DNA of 64,000 nt from Macrostomum hystrix (GCA_950097015.1 CATNEN010000039.1:5472501-5536500); one strand, 5' to 3'. Counted from the first letter of the stretch, positions 10,467-24,400 are shown. Translations and numbers: made by a program. The notes: generated by a model not told the origin, from the letters alone.

Positions 10467-13400
10467 GGTGGTGTTCTTAAATGATCAGTTGGTAGTGTTC
10501 TTAAATGATCAGTTGGTAGTGTTCTTAAATGATCAGTTGGTAGTGTTCTTAAATGATCAGTTGGTAGTGTTCTTAAATGATCAGTTGGTAGTGTTCTTAA
10601 ATGATCAGTTGGTAGTGTTCTTAAATGATCAGTTGGTAGTGTTCTTAAATGATCAGTTGGTAGTGTTCTTAAATGATCAGTTGGTAGTGTTCTTAAATGA
10701 TCAGTTGGTAGTGTTCTTAAATGATCAGTTGGTAGTGTTCTTAAATGATCAGTTGGTAGTGTTCTTAAATGATCAGTTGGTAGTGTTCTTAAATGATCAG
10801 TTGGTAGTGTTCTTAAATGATCAGTTGGTAGTGTTCCTAAATGATCAGTTGGTAGTGTTCTTAAATGATCAGTTGGTAGTGTTCTTAAATGATCAGTTGG
10901 TAGTGTTCTTAAATGATCAGTTGGTAGTGTTCTTAAATGATCAGTTGGTAGTGTTCTTAAATGATCAGTTGGTAGTGTTCTTAAATGATCAGTTGGTAGT
11001 GTTCTTAAATGATCAGTTGGTAGTGTTCTTAAATGATCAGTTGGTAGTGTTCTTAAATGATCAGTTGGTAGTGTTCTTAAATGATCAGTTGGTAGTGTTC
11101 TTAAATGATCAGTTGGTAGTGTTCTTAAACGATCCGTTGGTAGTATTCTTAAATGATCAGTTGGTAGTGTTCTTAAATGATCAGTTGGTAGTGTTCTTAA
11201 ATGATCAGTTGGTAGTGTTCTTAAATGATCAGTTGGTAGTGTTCTTAAATGATCAGTTGGTAGTGTTCTTAAATGATCAGTTGGTAGTGTTCTTAAATGA
11301 TCAGTTGGTAGTGTTCTTAAATGATCAGTTGGTAGTGTTCTTAAATGATCAGTTGGTAGTGTTCTTAAATGATCAGTTGGTAGTGTTCTTAAATGATCAG
11401 TTGGTAGTGTTCTTAAATGATCAGTTGGTAGTGTTCTTAAATGATCAGTTGGTAGTGTTCTTAAATGATCAGTTGGTAGTGTTCTTAAATGATCAGTTGG
11501 TAGTGTTCTTAAATGATCAGTTGGTAGTATTCTTAAATGATCAGTTGGTAGTGTTCTTAAATGATCAGTTGGTAGTGTTCTTAAATGATCAGTTGGTAGT
11601 GTTCTTAAATGATCAGTTGGTAGTGTTCTTAAATGATCAGTTGGTAGTGTTCTTAAATGATCAGTTGGTAGTGTTCTTAAATGATCAGTTGGTAGTGTTC
11701 TTAAATGATCAGTTGGTAGTGTTCTTAAATGATCAGTTGGTAGTGTTCTTAAATGATCAGTTGGTAGTGTTCTTAAATGATCAGTTGGTAGTGTTCTTAA
11801 ATGATCAGTTGGTAGTGTTCTTAAATGATCAGTTGGTAGTGTTCTTAAATGATCAGTTGGTAGTGTTCTTAAATGATCAGTTGGTAGTATTCTTAAATGA
11901 TCAGTTGGTAGTGTTCTTAAATGATCAGTTGGTAGTGTTCTTAAATGATCAGTTGGTAGTGTTCTTAAATGATCAGTTGGTAGTGTTCTTAAATGATCAG
12001 TTGGTAGTGTTCTTAAATGATCAGTTGGTAGTGTTCTTAAATGATCAGTTGGTAGTGTTCTTAAATGATCAGTTGGTAGTGTTCTTAAATGATCAGTTGG
12101 TAGTGTTCTTAAATGATCAGTTGGTAGTGTTCTTAAATGATCAGTTGGTAGTGTTCTTAAATGATCAGTTGGTAGTGTTCTTAAATGATCAGTTGGTAGT
12201 GTTCTGAAATGATCAGTTGGTAGTGTTCTTAAATGATCAGTTGGTAGTGTTCTTAAATGATCAGTTGGTAGTGTTCTTAAATGATCAGTTGGTAGTGTTC
12301 TTAAATGATCAGTTGGTAGTGTTCTGAAATGATCAGTTGGTAGTGTTCTTTAAAGATCCGTTGGTAGTGTTCTTAAACGATCCGTTGGTAGTATTCTTAA
12401 ATGATCAGTTGGTAGTGTTCTTAAATGATCAGTTGGTAGTGTTCTTAAATGATCAGTTGGTAGTGTTCTTAAATGATCAGTTGGTAGTGTTCTTAAATGA
12501 TCAGTTGGTAGTGTTCTTAAATGATCAGTTGGTAGTGTTCTTAAATGATCAGTTGGTAGTGTTCTTAAATGATCAGTTGGTAGTGTTCTTAAATGATCAG
12601 TTGGTAGTGTTCTTAAATGATCAGTTGGTAGTGTTCTTAAATGATCCGTTGGTAGTGTTCTTAAACGATCCGTTGGTAGTGTTCTTAAACGATCCGTTGG
12701 TAGTATTCTTAAATGATCAGTTGGTAGTGTTCTTAAATGATCAGTTGGTAGTGTTCTTAAATGATCAGTTGGTAGTGTTCTTAAATGATCAGTTGGTAGT
12801 GTTCTTAAATGATCAGTTGGTAGTGTTCTTAAATGATCAGTTGGTAGTGTTCTTAAATGATCCGTTGGTAGTGTTCTTAAATGATCAGTTGGTAGTGTTC
12901 TTAAATGATCAGTTGGTAGTGTTCTTAAATGATCAGTTGGTAGTGTTCTTAAATGATCAGTTGGTAGTGTTCTGAAATGATCAGTTGGTAGTGTTCTTAA
13001 ATGATCAGTTGGTAGTGTTCTTAAATGATCAGTTGGTAGTGTTCTTAAATGATCAGTTGGTAGTGTTCTTAAATGATCAGTTGGTAGTGTTCTGAAATGA
13101 TCAGTTGGTAGTGTTCTTTAAAGATCCGTTGGTAGTGTTCTTAAACGATCCGTTGGTAGTATTCTTAAATGATCAGTTGGTAGTGTTCTTAAATGATCAG
13201 TTGGTAGTGTTCTTAAATGATCAGTTGGTAGTGTTCTTAAATGATCAGTTGGTAGTGTTCTTAAATGATCAGTTGGTAGTGTTCTTAAATGATCAGTTGG
13301 TAGTGTTCTTAAATGATCAGTTGGTAGTGTTCTTAAATGATCAGTTGGTAGTGTTCTTAAATGATCAGTTGGTAGTGTTCTTAAATGATCAGTTGGTAGT

Positions 13401-15550
13401 GTTCTTAAATGATCCGTTGGTAGTGTTCTTAAACGATCCGTTGGTAGTGTTCTTAAACGATCCGTTGGTAGTATTCTTAAATGATCAGTTGGTAGTGTTC
13501 TTAAATGATCAGTTGGTAGTGTTCTTAAATGATCAGTTGGTAGTGTTCTTAAATGATCAGTTGGTAGTGTTCTTAAATGATCAGTTGGTAGTGTTCTTAA
13601 ATGATCAGTTGGTAGTGTTCTTAAATGATCCGTTGGTAGTGTTCTTAAATGATCAGTTGGTAGTGTTCTTAAATGATCAGTTGGTAGTGTTCTTAAATGA
13701 TCAGTTGGTAGTGTTCTTTAAAGATCCGTTGGTAGTGTTCTTAAACGATCCGTTGGTAGTATTCTTAAATGATCAGTTGGTAGTGTTCTTAAATGATCAG
13801 TTGGTAGTGTTCTTAAATGATCAGTTGGTAGTGTTCTTAAATGATCAGTTGGTAGTGTTCTTAAATGATCAGTTGGTAGTGTTCTTAAATGATCAGTTGG
13901 TAGTGTTCTTAAATGATCAGTTGGTAGTGTTCTTAAATGATCAGTTGGTAGTTTTCTTAAATGATCAGTTGGTAGTGTTCTTAAATGATCAGTTGGTAGT
14001 GTTCTTAAATGATCAGTTGGTAGTGTTCTTAAATGATCAGTTGGTAGTGTTCTTAAATGATCAGTTGGTAGTGTTCTTAAATGATCAGTTGGTAGTGTTC
14101 TTAAATGATCAGTTGGTAGTGTTCTTAAATGATCAGTTGGTAGTGTTCTTAAATGATCAGTTGGTAGTGTTCTTAAATGATCAGTTGGTAGTGTTCTTAA
14201 ATGATCAGTTGGTAGTGTTCTTAAATGATCAGTTGGTAGTGTTCTTAAATGATCAGTTGGTAGTGTTCTTAAATGATCAGTTGGTAGTGTTCTTAAATGA
14301 TCAGTTGGTAGTGTTCTTAAATGATCAGTTGGTAGTGTTCTTAAATGATCAGTTGGTAGTGTTCTTAAATGATCAGTTGGTAGTGTTCTTAAATGATCCG
14401 TTGGTAGTGTTCTTAAACGATCCGTTGATAGTGTTCTTAAACGATCCGTTGGTAGTATTCTTAAATGATCAGTTGGTAGTGTTCTTAAATGATCAGTTGG
14501 TAGTGTTCTTAAATGATCAGTTGGTAGTGTTCTTAAATGATCAGTTGGTAGTGTTCTTAAATGATCAGTTGGTAGTGTTCTTAAATGATCAGTTGGTAGT
14601 GTTCTTAAATGATCCGTTGGTAGTGTTCTTAAATGATCAGTTGGTAGTGTTCTTAAATGATCAGTTGGTAGTGTTCTTAAATGATCAGTTGGTAGTGTTC
14701 TTTAAAGATCCGTTGGTAGTGTTCTTAAACGATCCGTTGGTAGTATTCTTAAATGATCAGTTGGTAGTGTTCTTAAATGATCAGTTGGTAGTGTTCTTAA
14801 ATGATCAGTTGGTAGTGTTCTTAAATGATCAGTTGGTAGTGTTCTTAAATGATCAGTTGGTAGTGTTCTTAAATGATCAGTTGGTAGTGTTCTTAAATGA
14901 TCAGTTGGTAGTGTTCTTAAATGATCAGTTGGTAGTTTTCTTAAATGATCAGTTGGTAGTGTTCTTAAATGATCAGTTGGTAGTGTTCTTAAATGATCAG
15001 TTGGTAGTGTTCTTAAATGATCAGTTGGTAGTGTTCTTAAATGATCAGTTGGTAGTGTTCTTAAATGATCAGTTGGTAGTGTTCTTAAATGATCAGTTGG
15101 TAGTGTTCTGAAATGATCAGTTGGTAGTGTTCTTAAATGATCAGTTGGTAGTGTTCTTAAATGATCAGTTGGTAGTGTTCTTAAATGATCAGTTGGTAGT
15201 GTTCTTAAATGATCAGTTGGTAGTGTTCTTAAATGATCAGTTGGTAGTGTTCTTAAATGATCAGTTGGTAGTGTTCTTAAATGATCAGTTGGTAGTGTTC
15301 TTAAATGATCAGTTGGTAGTGTTCTTAAATGATCAGTTGGTAGTGTTCTTAAACGATCCGTTGGTAGTATTCTTAAATGATCAGTTGGTAGTGTTCTTAA
15401 ATGATCAGTTGGTAGTGTTCTTAAATGATCAGTTGGTAGTGTTCTTAAATGATCAGTTTGTAGTGTTCCTAAATGATCAGTTGGTAGTGTTCTTAAATGA
15501 TCAGTTGGTAGTGTTCTTAAATGATCAGTTGGTAGTGTTCTTAAATGAAC
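10467..15550. repeat. 5.1-kb array of a 24-bp unit, about 212 copies, with 768-bp higher-order duplication
   Basis: Near-identical 24-bp units around GTTGGTAGTGTTCTTAAATG, each joined by a palindromic TGATCA. Rare variants mark the structure. TTTAAAGATCCG occurs at 12349, 13117, 13717 and 14701, all multiples of 24 apart. The variant TTCTGAAATG occurs at 12203, 12323, 12971, 13091 and 15107. Both variant sets repeat at exactly 768 bp (32 units) between about 12203 and 13738, showing recent segmental tandem duplication. Open frames of up to 699 codons (NDQLVVFL repeats) are a by-product of the period and are broken by the TGA-generating variant. Confidence 0.98.
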
Positions 15551-15990
15551 TAATCGAAAATGCCCTCATACTGCGTAAAAGCGAATATTGAAACTTGCCC
15601 TTTGGTGTGACAATTGGAGCTGCAACAGCAGTTGCAACCAAAACAAGAGCTAAAAATAGCGTAGATGAAGCCGACAAAAATGACATAACAATGTGCTCGC
15701 AATCACGAAACTTGTTTTGCTGTAGACTTTTGTGTGTGCAGGTCAGTTGCTCTCAATATTGTGGCTTGCATTAATTTCAGTTTTATTTACTAAGTCGTTC
15801 TAATTCGTTTCGGCCTTTTAATGCTGAAATAAAATTTGCACCCTGTTCAAATGACTGACTATCCATTATCAGACAGGAGCCCTAATGATAGATAAGATAA
15901 AAGCCGTGTTATCAAGTCAACTGACCAAGATGCACGTACCCGCGTGATTATAACAAACTACTGATCAGGCTACGAGTCCTAGCTAGAAAG
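15551..15990. other. Spacer with no recognisable feature
   Basis: Unique AT-rich sequence between the 24-bp array and a SINE. Nothing supported. Confidence 0.55.
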
Positions 15991-15994
15991 CTGT

Positions 15995-16345
15995 CGGCTA
16001 CTGGTAGCCTAAGTGTTTAAGAGCTTCGGACTTCTGACTGAGAGGTCGGGAGTTCGTATCGCAGCCCAAGGAAGCCAATATGTGTCTTTGAGCAAGACAA
16101 TCCTTGAGCAATGCTTGAGCAATGAGTTGCTTCAGCTCATCCAGCTGTAGAATGGTACACCAGAATCAGCGGAGGAGGAAATTTGGGTGGGCATGGCAGG
16201 GAGACGGCCTCCCCTGTCCACGGACAGAACAGCTGTACATAGCCTCTGGATTCTGGTTGCAAGCGCTATCGCTGCAGATGTACCACTGCCTGTACATCTG
16301 GCCCTACTGGGCTTGGCTATCTAAACTACAGCTACATTATTTATA
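15995..16345 (+). mobile_element. tRNA-derived SINE, near complete
   Basis: The tRNA-like head has a B-box-like GAGTTCGTATC near 16049. Downstream come GTGTCTTTGAGCAAGACA, then CAGCTGTAGAATGGTACACC and GAACAGCTGTACAT, ending near CCCTACTGGGCTTGGCT. These body motifs resemble the tail domain of widespread animal SINEs of the V-SINE type (inference from memory). A second copy of the 3' half lies at about 46845-46960 on the same strand. Exact ends and target duplication not resolved. Confidence 0.65.
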
Positions 16346-18129
16346 GCAAAGAAAAAACAAAAAATATGTGTTTTTGTGGGCTACTAAAATAGTAAGAGAA
16401 TTTAACTTGTTTTCCATTCTAGACGCCGTACAATGCGTAATATTCTAACAAGTTTGAACTTTAATTACGTACTAAAAAAACAAGGAGCTTTCACATGCGG
16501 GCAGAATAACAAGTTTCTAACTTAAAAAGCGCGATTTTCTCTAGCAGAGATATATGTTTTTTAAGTGCTAAGAGGGGGGAAAACACACAACAAGTTCGTC
16601 AACACCCGAGTGAGCTCAGGAACTGCAGCGATTTTCCAGCTCTAGAAAAAATAACAAGTCTTTCCATTGGAACCCTTCGAGTCGGTGTTTACGCTGCTTG
16701 ACTATCAAGCCGGGGACACGGCAGTGGAGGAGAGGGTGCTGCACAGGAGGGTTCTTCGCTCTTTCAGTTTATAGTACACGCACACGAATAAAAGCGGCAC
16801 TGTTACCCCTCTGCACAAACACAGCAGCTGCAGCTGCAGCAGCGGCGGCAGCGGAGGATTGGGTTGGGCTGGCGTACAGCTCTGACAAGCTGACCTCGGA
16901 TGTCGCTCTCAGGCGGGGGGCGGGTCAGGCGCCCCACTCTTCCTCCGCCAGTCCATAATAATAATAGGCTGGTGTAAACAGCCCAGAGTGGGGTGGGTCA
17001 GGTTTGGACTGTTCGTGCGCTACTGCCTCTCAATCTATCTCATTTTTAAACACCCATACATTCTATAATAGCTTAAAATAGCTTCATGTGTTTACGGGGT
17101 CGCACTGCCGGATTTCTGTGTCCGAGACTGAGCACTGAGCAGAGAGCAGAGCAGCACTGCTCAGTCAGTTCAGAGGAACCTGTTTTTATAGGGCTTTGCA
17201 TTTGCATTAATTTGTTTTTGATTTGGCAACTGGGGATAAATCTATTAGGGCTTAGCTTGAAAAGTAAACACTAATTTAGAGTAGGGGAAATATTTGTCGC
17301 GAACAAACTGCTGACAACAGTTCTAAAGGACTCAAGAAACTTTATTTAGTATCTAAAAGTACACAAGCTAAACGTTTAGGAAATTTATATTGCATGGTCA
17401 AAGGCTGTATTGTCTTCGTTTTCTTATTATAAAAGCATTAGGACAGACAGCAATAAGGTCTAGAAGCCACAAAAGCAATAAACATCTGAAGATAAAAGTA
17501 CATCGACTTATTTTTGTTGCTTCATCATCTGATGCGTAGACAGACTACTGGAGGGGTATTTGGCTGGCCAGAGTTTCACTCAGTAAGGAAAAGTACAGTC
17601 CACCAATCGCCACGATAGTGAAGTATTGGGGTGTGCTGCTTAACTAGTAGCCTTGTGGGCTCAAATTGGAACGAACGAGGCACTTAAATTGTAGCAAGAT
17701 TGAAAATATATGCTCTGTAGTAACACAAGCAACGGCTTTTTAATTAAATTCAACCCAGCGCCGCGTCAGCTGGCGCAACAATAGACAACAAACGTAGACA
17801 TGGAGAGCCCAGCTGTCCCGACGATAAACAATTCGTCTATTGGACCGAGCATACTGCTTTTTGGCGAAGCAAATCAGCATCAGGTGTGTAATAAAATTAT
17901 TAAAATATACTGGCTTCTTCTGGCCATCACAGATCTGTGTGTAGGGTGCATTCCGCGGCCCCTGGCCAACCCCAACCGCTGCACGGGAGGGAAAAAATTG
18001 GCCAATGGGCGACGTCCACGGGGTGGGTTTCGGGTGTGAGGTGAGGGGCCGAGGTTTTATTAAAAGTCCGCCCGGCCCTTCTTTATTTTCAGTGCATCGG
18101 CCCACCCCAAAGCCCTGAGCGCGGCCCGC
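16346..18129. other. Upstream flank of the nuclear-receptor gene
   Basis: Non-repetitive sequence with several short open frames (up to 121 codons) that show no family similarity. GC-rich patches with short GCA/GCG runs occur near 16820-16930 and 17960-18020. Probably 5' regulatory DNA of the gene starting near 18150. No specific site is claimed. Confidence 0.4.
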
Positions 18130-18135
18130 TATAAA
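18130..18135 (+). promoter_or_regulatory. Candidate TATA box of the nuclear-receptor gene
   Basis: CTATAAAGG lies about 300 bp before the start codon at 18431. It is followed within 20 bp by TCAGTC, an initiator-like sequence, although that spacing is shorter than the usual 25-30 bp. A second TATA-like CATAAAAATAG occurs near 18218. Either could define the transcription start. Confidence 0.4.
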
Positions 18136-18430
18136 GGCGTTTCTTTTCTCAGTCGAACGAGATCTCTATTTTCTTCTCTCTCTTGCCCTCTCCTTCTGCA
18201 CGGACCGCGTTGGGGCATAAAAATAGCCCACACAGCAGAGCCGAGGAAAATTTGTTTTTAGCCAGAGCCAGCCAGCCCACACAGTTTACTCATCGTTTTG
18301 CACTCAATCTAATTTTGTATTTTTCCTTGCTTAGCGCTTCGCTAGAAAGGAGCTAAACACTGAGCTCGGCTATTTCCTGCTTTGACCTTCTTGAGATCAC
18401 TCTTCTTGAGAATCATCTGATCTAGCCGAC

Positions 18431-21400
18431 ATGATGGTTTACGGGCATCAGGCTTCTGCAGCGCAGGGCGCATATTTTGCTCAAAAGTAAGTGGATAGCT
18501 ATTTTTGAAACAAACTATTTTTTTTGCTTTAACTAGTTTTTTAATATAATTTGTACTAACTTAAAATAGGAAGCAAATTACTTGATGTACTTTTGAAGGT
18601 CATCACAGACATCGATTATGATTTTCTGATTCCATTTCAAGCACGGAATCAAATGTTTCATTTTATCTAACTATGATATCGTTATTTATAGTGTTTTTCT
18701 TCAACAAAACAACAGGCGATTTGCGGAAAAAAAGTTCGCTAAGCCCAGAGCCCAGACTATTTGCATTTCCAATAATTTACGACTTTACAGCCTTTCGTCT
18801 GTTGGGGTCCAGAGTCCAGACTATTTTTTGGTCCTTCTTAAAAAACTGCCGACACTCACACCCGCAGCCGTGGTGGCATTGGGTCGATCGGTCAGTAGCC
18901 CCACCCCTCAACCCCACCCAACCCGGACCAGACTGGTGGGAAGTGGGGACAATTGTTATTTGCACTTATTTAGTTTGGACTCTCAAAACAAGTGCAAGCC
19001 AGTCTTGCGGAGGGCGTTATGCGTCGCGCATTTCCGATCCACCACCTTAATTTATTAGCAATTTATCACTAGATAATTACAAAAAATCGCCTTCGTAATC
19101 GGTTAACCGAATTGACACATTTATGACCTATTGCTGAGCAAATTAGCGCTGCCCTATTTATTACTAGTCTCGCTCGAGGTGTGACCTTTGTTAAATTATA
19201 AAGAACAGCAGCTCATTAAAAAGTTCAAACCAAGGGTCAGCGTGCCGACGCAAATTTATGCGTAAAAGTGCTACTTTGAATTTAAACGCATCTTCAGACA
19301 GCTAATGCACGACCAGCACAGCTATCTAGCCGCTGCCTCTGCCCGACGCCTGCCCAGCGAAGCTGGACCGGCAGCGCAGCCTCCGCCACTGCTGCATCAG
19401 CAGCCACAGCAGCAGCTGCCACAGCTAACTCCAACACCACTTCTACAGCAGCAGTACCAGTATCAGCAGCAGCAGCACTATCAGCAACAGTACCAGATGC
19501 TCCAGCCACCACCGTTGCTTAAATTCCAAGGCGTCTGTGACGAGGCCAACTGTGGAAGCAGCTGCGATGGCAACGAGTGCAACGAGTGCGACGACTGCGA
19601 CATGGCCGCTGAGGACAGCAGCGCAGCCGAGAATGCCGGAGACGCTGCTGGCAGTGGCGGCGGCGGTGGCAGCGGCTTCCTCTATAGCCTGCTGACGGCG
19701 CAGGATGCGGCGGCTGTGCAGCAGTGCAGCGCTTTCCTAGGCGGCACCGTGGACCAGTTTCCCAGGCGATCCCAGTCGGTTTCCGTGCCTGCCAGGCGCG
19801 GGAGCGCCGTGCTGCCTTCAGCCACGCTGCAACCGTTTGCCGCTGCACATGGCTGCAGGCCGCAGCAGGCCGTCAGCAGACCATCGTCGGCGCCGCGGGG
19901 CCTTCGCGGTCCCTATGGCGGCGGCTCAGCGCCGGCCCTGACAGGAGCTGAGGAGCCGCTCGACCTCAGCGGTGGCCAGCAGGAACAGCAGCTGCAGCCA
20001 GAGTCCATTATTGAGCAGCAGCAGCTGATTCAGCAGCAGCATCAGCTGCAGCAGTTGCAGATGCTTCAGCAACAACAGCAGCAGCAGCCTATGCTGCGCA
20101 ATATGCTGAGCGTCGGCGCGCTCTACCAAATGCCACAGCTGTCGCCACAGCCGCCTGCGTTGCTACCGCAGGAGCAACAGCAGGAGGATCAGCAGCCGGT
20201 GCGCCTGGCCAAGAAGACGGTGCTGGTTGCCCAATCGCACGTGGCTGATTGGCTTAAAAAGGGCGCCGATTTGGTGCGCACAAATGGCGCCCTCTTTGGC
20301 ACCCTGGACAAAGCCGGGCGCGCCGACCTCCTGTGCCGCGCCTGGCCGCGGATTCTGCAGCTCTACATGCTGGAACACAATTTCCAGTTTGCCGTGTCGC
20401 CGGCTGCCACTCCGGCCGTTTCCGAGGCTTCGGATTCGATTGGAGACCGGAGCGCGGGGTTCAAGCGGCAGCCGACGCGGGTTTTCGCCGACGAGCTGCA
20501 GCGGCAGATTGCTGCGGCCGCTTTGCTGCCCTTCGACACCGTCACCTATAACCTACTGCGGCTGGCCGCCATCTTCACGCGTGAGTAATCGCTAGCGACA
20601 CTTAGCCAGGATATTTTGTTGGGGGCCCTGGGGGAATCAGATGCTGGGGGAGCGCCCACCATGGATTTGGGGAGCGCCACCATGGATTTGGGGAGCGCCA
20701 CCATGGATTTGGGGAGCGCCACCATGGATTTGGGGAGCGCCACCATGGATTTGGCGAGCGCCACCATGGATTTTTTGGGAGCGCCACCATGGATTTGGGG
20801 AGCGCCACCATGGATTTGGGGAGCGCCATCATGGATTTGGGGAGCGCCACCATGGAATAGGGGGAGCGCCACCATGGATTTCGGGAGCGCCACCATGGAT
20901 TTGGGGAGCGCCACCATGGATTTGGGGAGCGCCACCATGGATTTGGCGAGCGCCACCATGGATTTGGGGAGCGCCACCATGGATTTGGCGAGCGCCACCA
21001 TGGATTTTTTGGGAGCGCCACCATGGATTTGGGGAGCGCCACCATGGATTTGGCGAGCGCCACCATGGATTTGGCGAGCGCCACCATGGATTTGGGGAGC
21101 GCCACCATGGATTTGGGGAGCGCCACCATGGATTTTGGGAGCGCCACCATGGATTTGGGGAGCGCCACCATGGAATAGGGGGAGCGCCACCATGGATTTC
21201 GGGAGCGCCACCATGGATTTGGGGAGCGCCACCATGGATTTGGCGAGCGCCACCATGGATTTTTTGGGAGCGCCACCATCGATTTGGGGAGCGCCACCAT
21301 GGATTTGGCGAGCGCCACCATGGATTTGGCGAGCGCCACCATGGATTTGGGGAGCGCCACCATGGATTTGGGGAGCGCCACCATGGATTTTGGGGAGCGC

Positions 21401-24400
21401 CACCATGGATTTTGGGGAGCGCCACCATGGATTTGGGGAGCGCCACCATGGATTTGGGGAGCGCCACCATGGATTTTGGGAGCGCCACCATGGATTTGGG
21501 GAGCGCCACCATGGAATAGGGGGAGCGCCACCATGGATTTCGGGAGCGCCACCATGGATTTGGGGAGCGCCACCATGGATTTGGGGAGCGCCACCATGGA
21601 TTTGGCGAGCGCCACCATGGATTTGGGGAGCGCCACCATGGATTTGGCGAGCGCCACCATGGATTTTTTGGGAGCGCCACCATGGATTTGGGGAGCGCCA
21701 CCATGGATTTGGGGAGCGCCACCATGGATTTGGCGAGCGCCACCATGGATTTGGGGAGCGCCACCATGGATTTGGGGAGCGCCACCATGGATTTTGGGAG
21801 CGCCACCATGGATTTGGGGAGCGCCACCATGGAATAGGGGGAGCGCCACCATGGATTTCGGGAGCGCCACCATGGATTTGGGGAGCGCCACCATGGATTT
21901 GGCGAGCGCCACCATGGATTTTTTGGGAGCGCCACCATGGATGGATTTGGGGAGCGCCACCATGGATTTTGGGAGCGCCACCATGGATTTGGGGAGCGCC
22001 ACCATGGATTTGGCGAGCGCCACCATGGATTTGGCGAGCGCCACCATGGATTTGGGGAGCGCCACCATGGAATAGGGGGAGTTCCACCATGGATTTGGGG
22101 AGCGCCACCATGGATTTGGGGAGCGCCACCATGGATTTGGGGAGCGCCACCATGGATTTGGCGAGCGCCACCATGGATTTGGCGAGCGCCACCATGGATT
22201 TGGGGAGCGCCACCATGGAATAGGGGGAGCGCCACCATGGATTTGGGGAGCGCCACCATGGATTTGGGGAGCGCCACCATGGATTTGGCGAGCGCCACCA
22301 TGGATTTTTTGGGAGCGCCACCATGGATTTGGGGAGCGCCACCATGGATTTGGGGAGCGCCACCATGGATTTGGCGAGCGCCACCATGGATTTGGCGAGC
22401 GCCACCATGGATTTTTTGGGAGCGCCACCATGGATTTGGGGAGCGCCACCATGGATTTGGCGAGCGCCACCATGGATTTGGCGAGCGCCACCATGGATTT
22501 GGGGAGCGCCACCATGGATTTGGGGAGCGCCACCATGGATTTTGGGAGCGCCACCATGGACTTGGCGAGCGCCACCATGGATTTTTTGGGAGCGCCACCA
22601 TGGATGGATTTGGGGAGGACCACCATGGAATAGGGCGAGCGCCACCATGGATTTGGCGAGCGCCACCATGGATTTGGCGAGCGCCACCATGGATTTGGGG
22701 AGCGCCACCATGGAATAGGGGGAGCGCCACCATGGATTTGGGGAGCGCCACCATGGAATAGGGGGAGCGCCACCATGGATTTGGGGAGCGCCACCATGGA
22801 TTTGGGGAGCGCCACCATGGATTTTGGGAGCGCCACCATGGATTTGGGGAGCGCCACCATGGAATAGGGGGAGCGCCACCATGGATTTCGGGAGCGCCAC
22901 CATGGATTTGGGGAGGACCACCATGGAATAGGGGGAGCGCCACCACGATGTTCATCCGGTTAATGTGGGAGCATAAAGTTCTATCATGAAGTATACTTCA
23001 GGTTCTATCATGAAGTCTACTTCAGGTTCTATCATGAAGTATACTTCAGGTTCTATCATGAAGTATACTTCAGGTTCTATAATGAAGTATACTTCAGGTT
23101 CTATCATGAAGTCTACTTCAGGTTCTATCATGAAGTATACTTCAGGTTCTATCATGAAGTATACTTCAGGTTCTATCATGAAGTCTACTTCAGGTTCTAT
23201 CATGAAGTATACTTCAGGTTCTATCATGAAGTATACTTCAGGTTCTATCATGAAGTCTACTTCAGTTTCCATTCTTCAGGCCCTAAACAGAAATTACTAA
23301 AGGGTTATCTTCGACTAAGCATATTGACTGATCCACAAGCATCCCTAAAATGTTTAATTTGTTTCCTTAGGTTGTTTTATATTTAAAAGTTGCTGCACTA
23401 GAAGGCATGGCTTGTGTGTGGGCGTTGGTCACGCGGTGCTTATTTTGGTCTATTAATTACTTACAATATCCTAGATACAAATCTTGCCCACAGATCTTGC
23501 ACTTCCGTTATGCTACACTTGTAGAAGCGAGGAGACACTAAATGAAATGTCTGTAACGCGTTCCAAAGCTCTTTAAATATTGTGAGCGGGTTAGGTTATT
23601 GCGACGCAGACTCTAATGTGCTTGTGCACTGCATGTCTGCCATTTGTTCCCCACTCAAAATTTACTCTGTATAGTTACCATTCAAGGCTAACTAAAGCGC
23701 ACACAGCTTGGCAATCGCTTTGAGAGCGAAATGTTATTTCTAAGGCGTATGTAGCCAGTATGCTCTTTATTGTCTTGTCATTGTCTGAACCTCTTCAGAG
23801 ATTGCACGCCGGTTACTTACTGGGCCGACTAAAGAGGGTCGGTACTAGAAATTCAGGATCCCTGCTAAGAGCATGTGGGGTGAGGCTCAGTTCCAGAAGT
23901 GCTAATGCCCTATCTGCAGTCGAAGCTGCAGTGCCAGATTGGCCAGGTAGTCACACACATGTTTCTGGCGGAGGTTGGTACACTTTCTTATTTGCCCAAC
24001 AGGCAGAGGTCGGGTCCAGGGCGGAATTTGGGCTGTATAGTTCAGCGCTGCTTGTCCACCGCCCCAGCAATTTGGTTGTGCACTGCAACTGCAGCACGGC
24101 TGACTGACTCATCGCTGTGCACTCACTCCGCGCACAGAAATGCAATTTAAAAGGGCCACGCATTATTATGCATTGCGCACACAGTACGGGGGGGTGCTGT
24201 GGGACGGCACATATTTCTAAGGGTCGGTTTGGACCGGGCTTGTGACCTGCGTTTGAACTCTGCATGAACTTTTCTAATGAGGCAAGATAGAACGAAGAGT
24301 GAGAGAAGGAGAAGAGGAAGGCAGGCAGGAATCCAAGCAATGCGTTGCCCCGGTGTTGGCAAGCCAACGGCAAGCCACCCCAACCCGCAGCGGTAGCTTT

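Noticed and set aside
10108-15591. Very long plus-strand open frames (up to 699 codons) of an NDQLVVFL repeat protein
   Set aside because: Pure 24-bp minisatellite translation, interrupted by a recurrent TGA variant, with no splice sites or unique domain attached.
20546-22955. Open frames of up to 792 codons on both strands rich in HGGAP/WWRSPNP/SATMD
   Set aside because: Repeat translation within an intron of the nuclear-receptor gene, open in many frames because the period is 21 bp.
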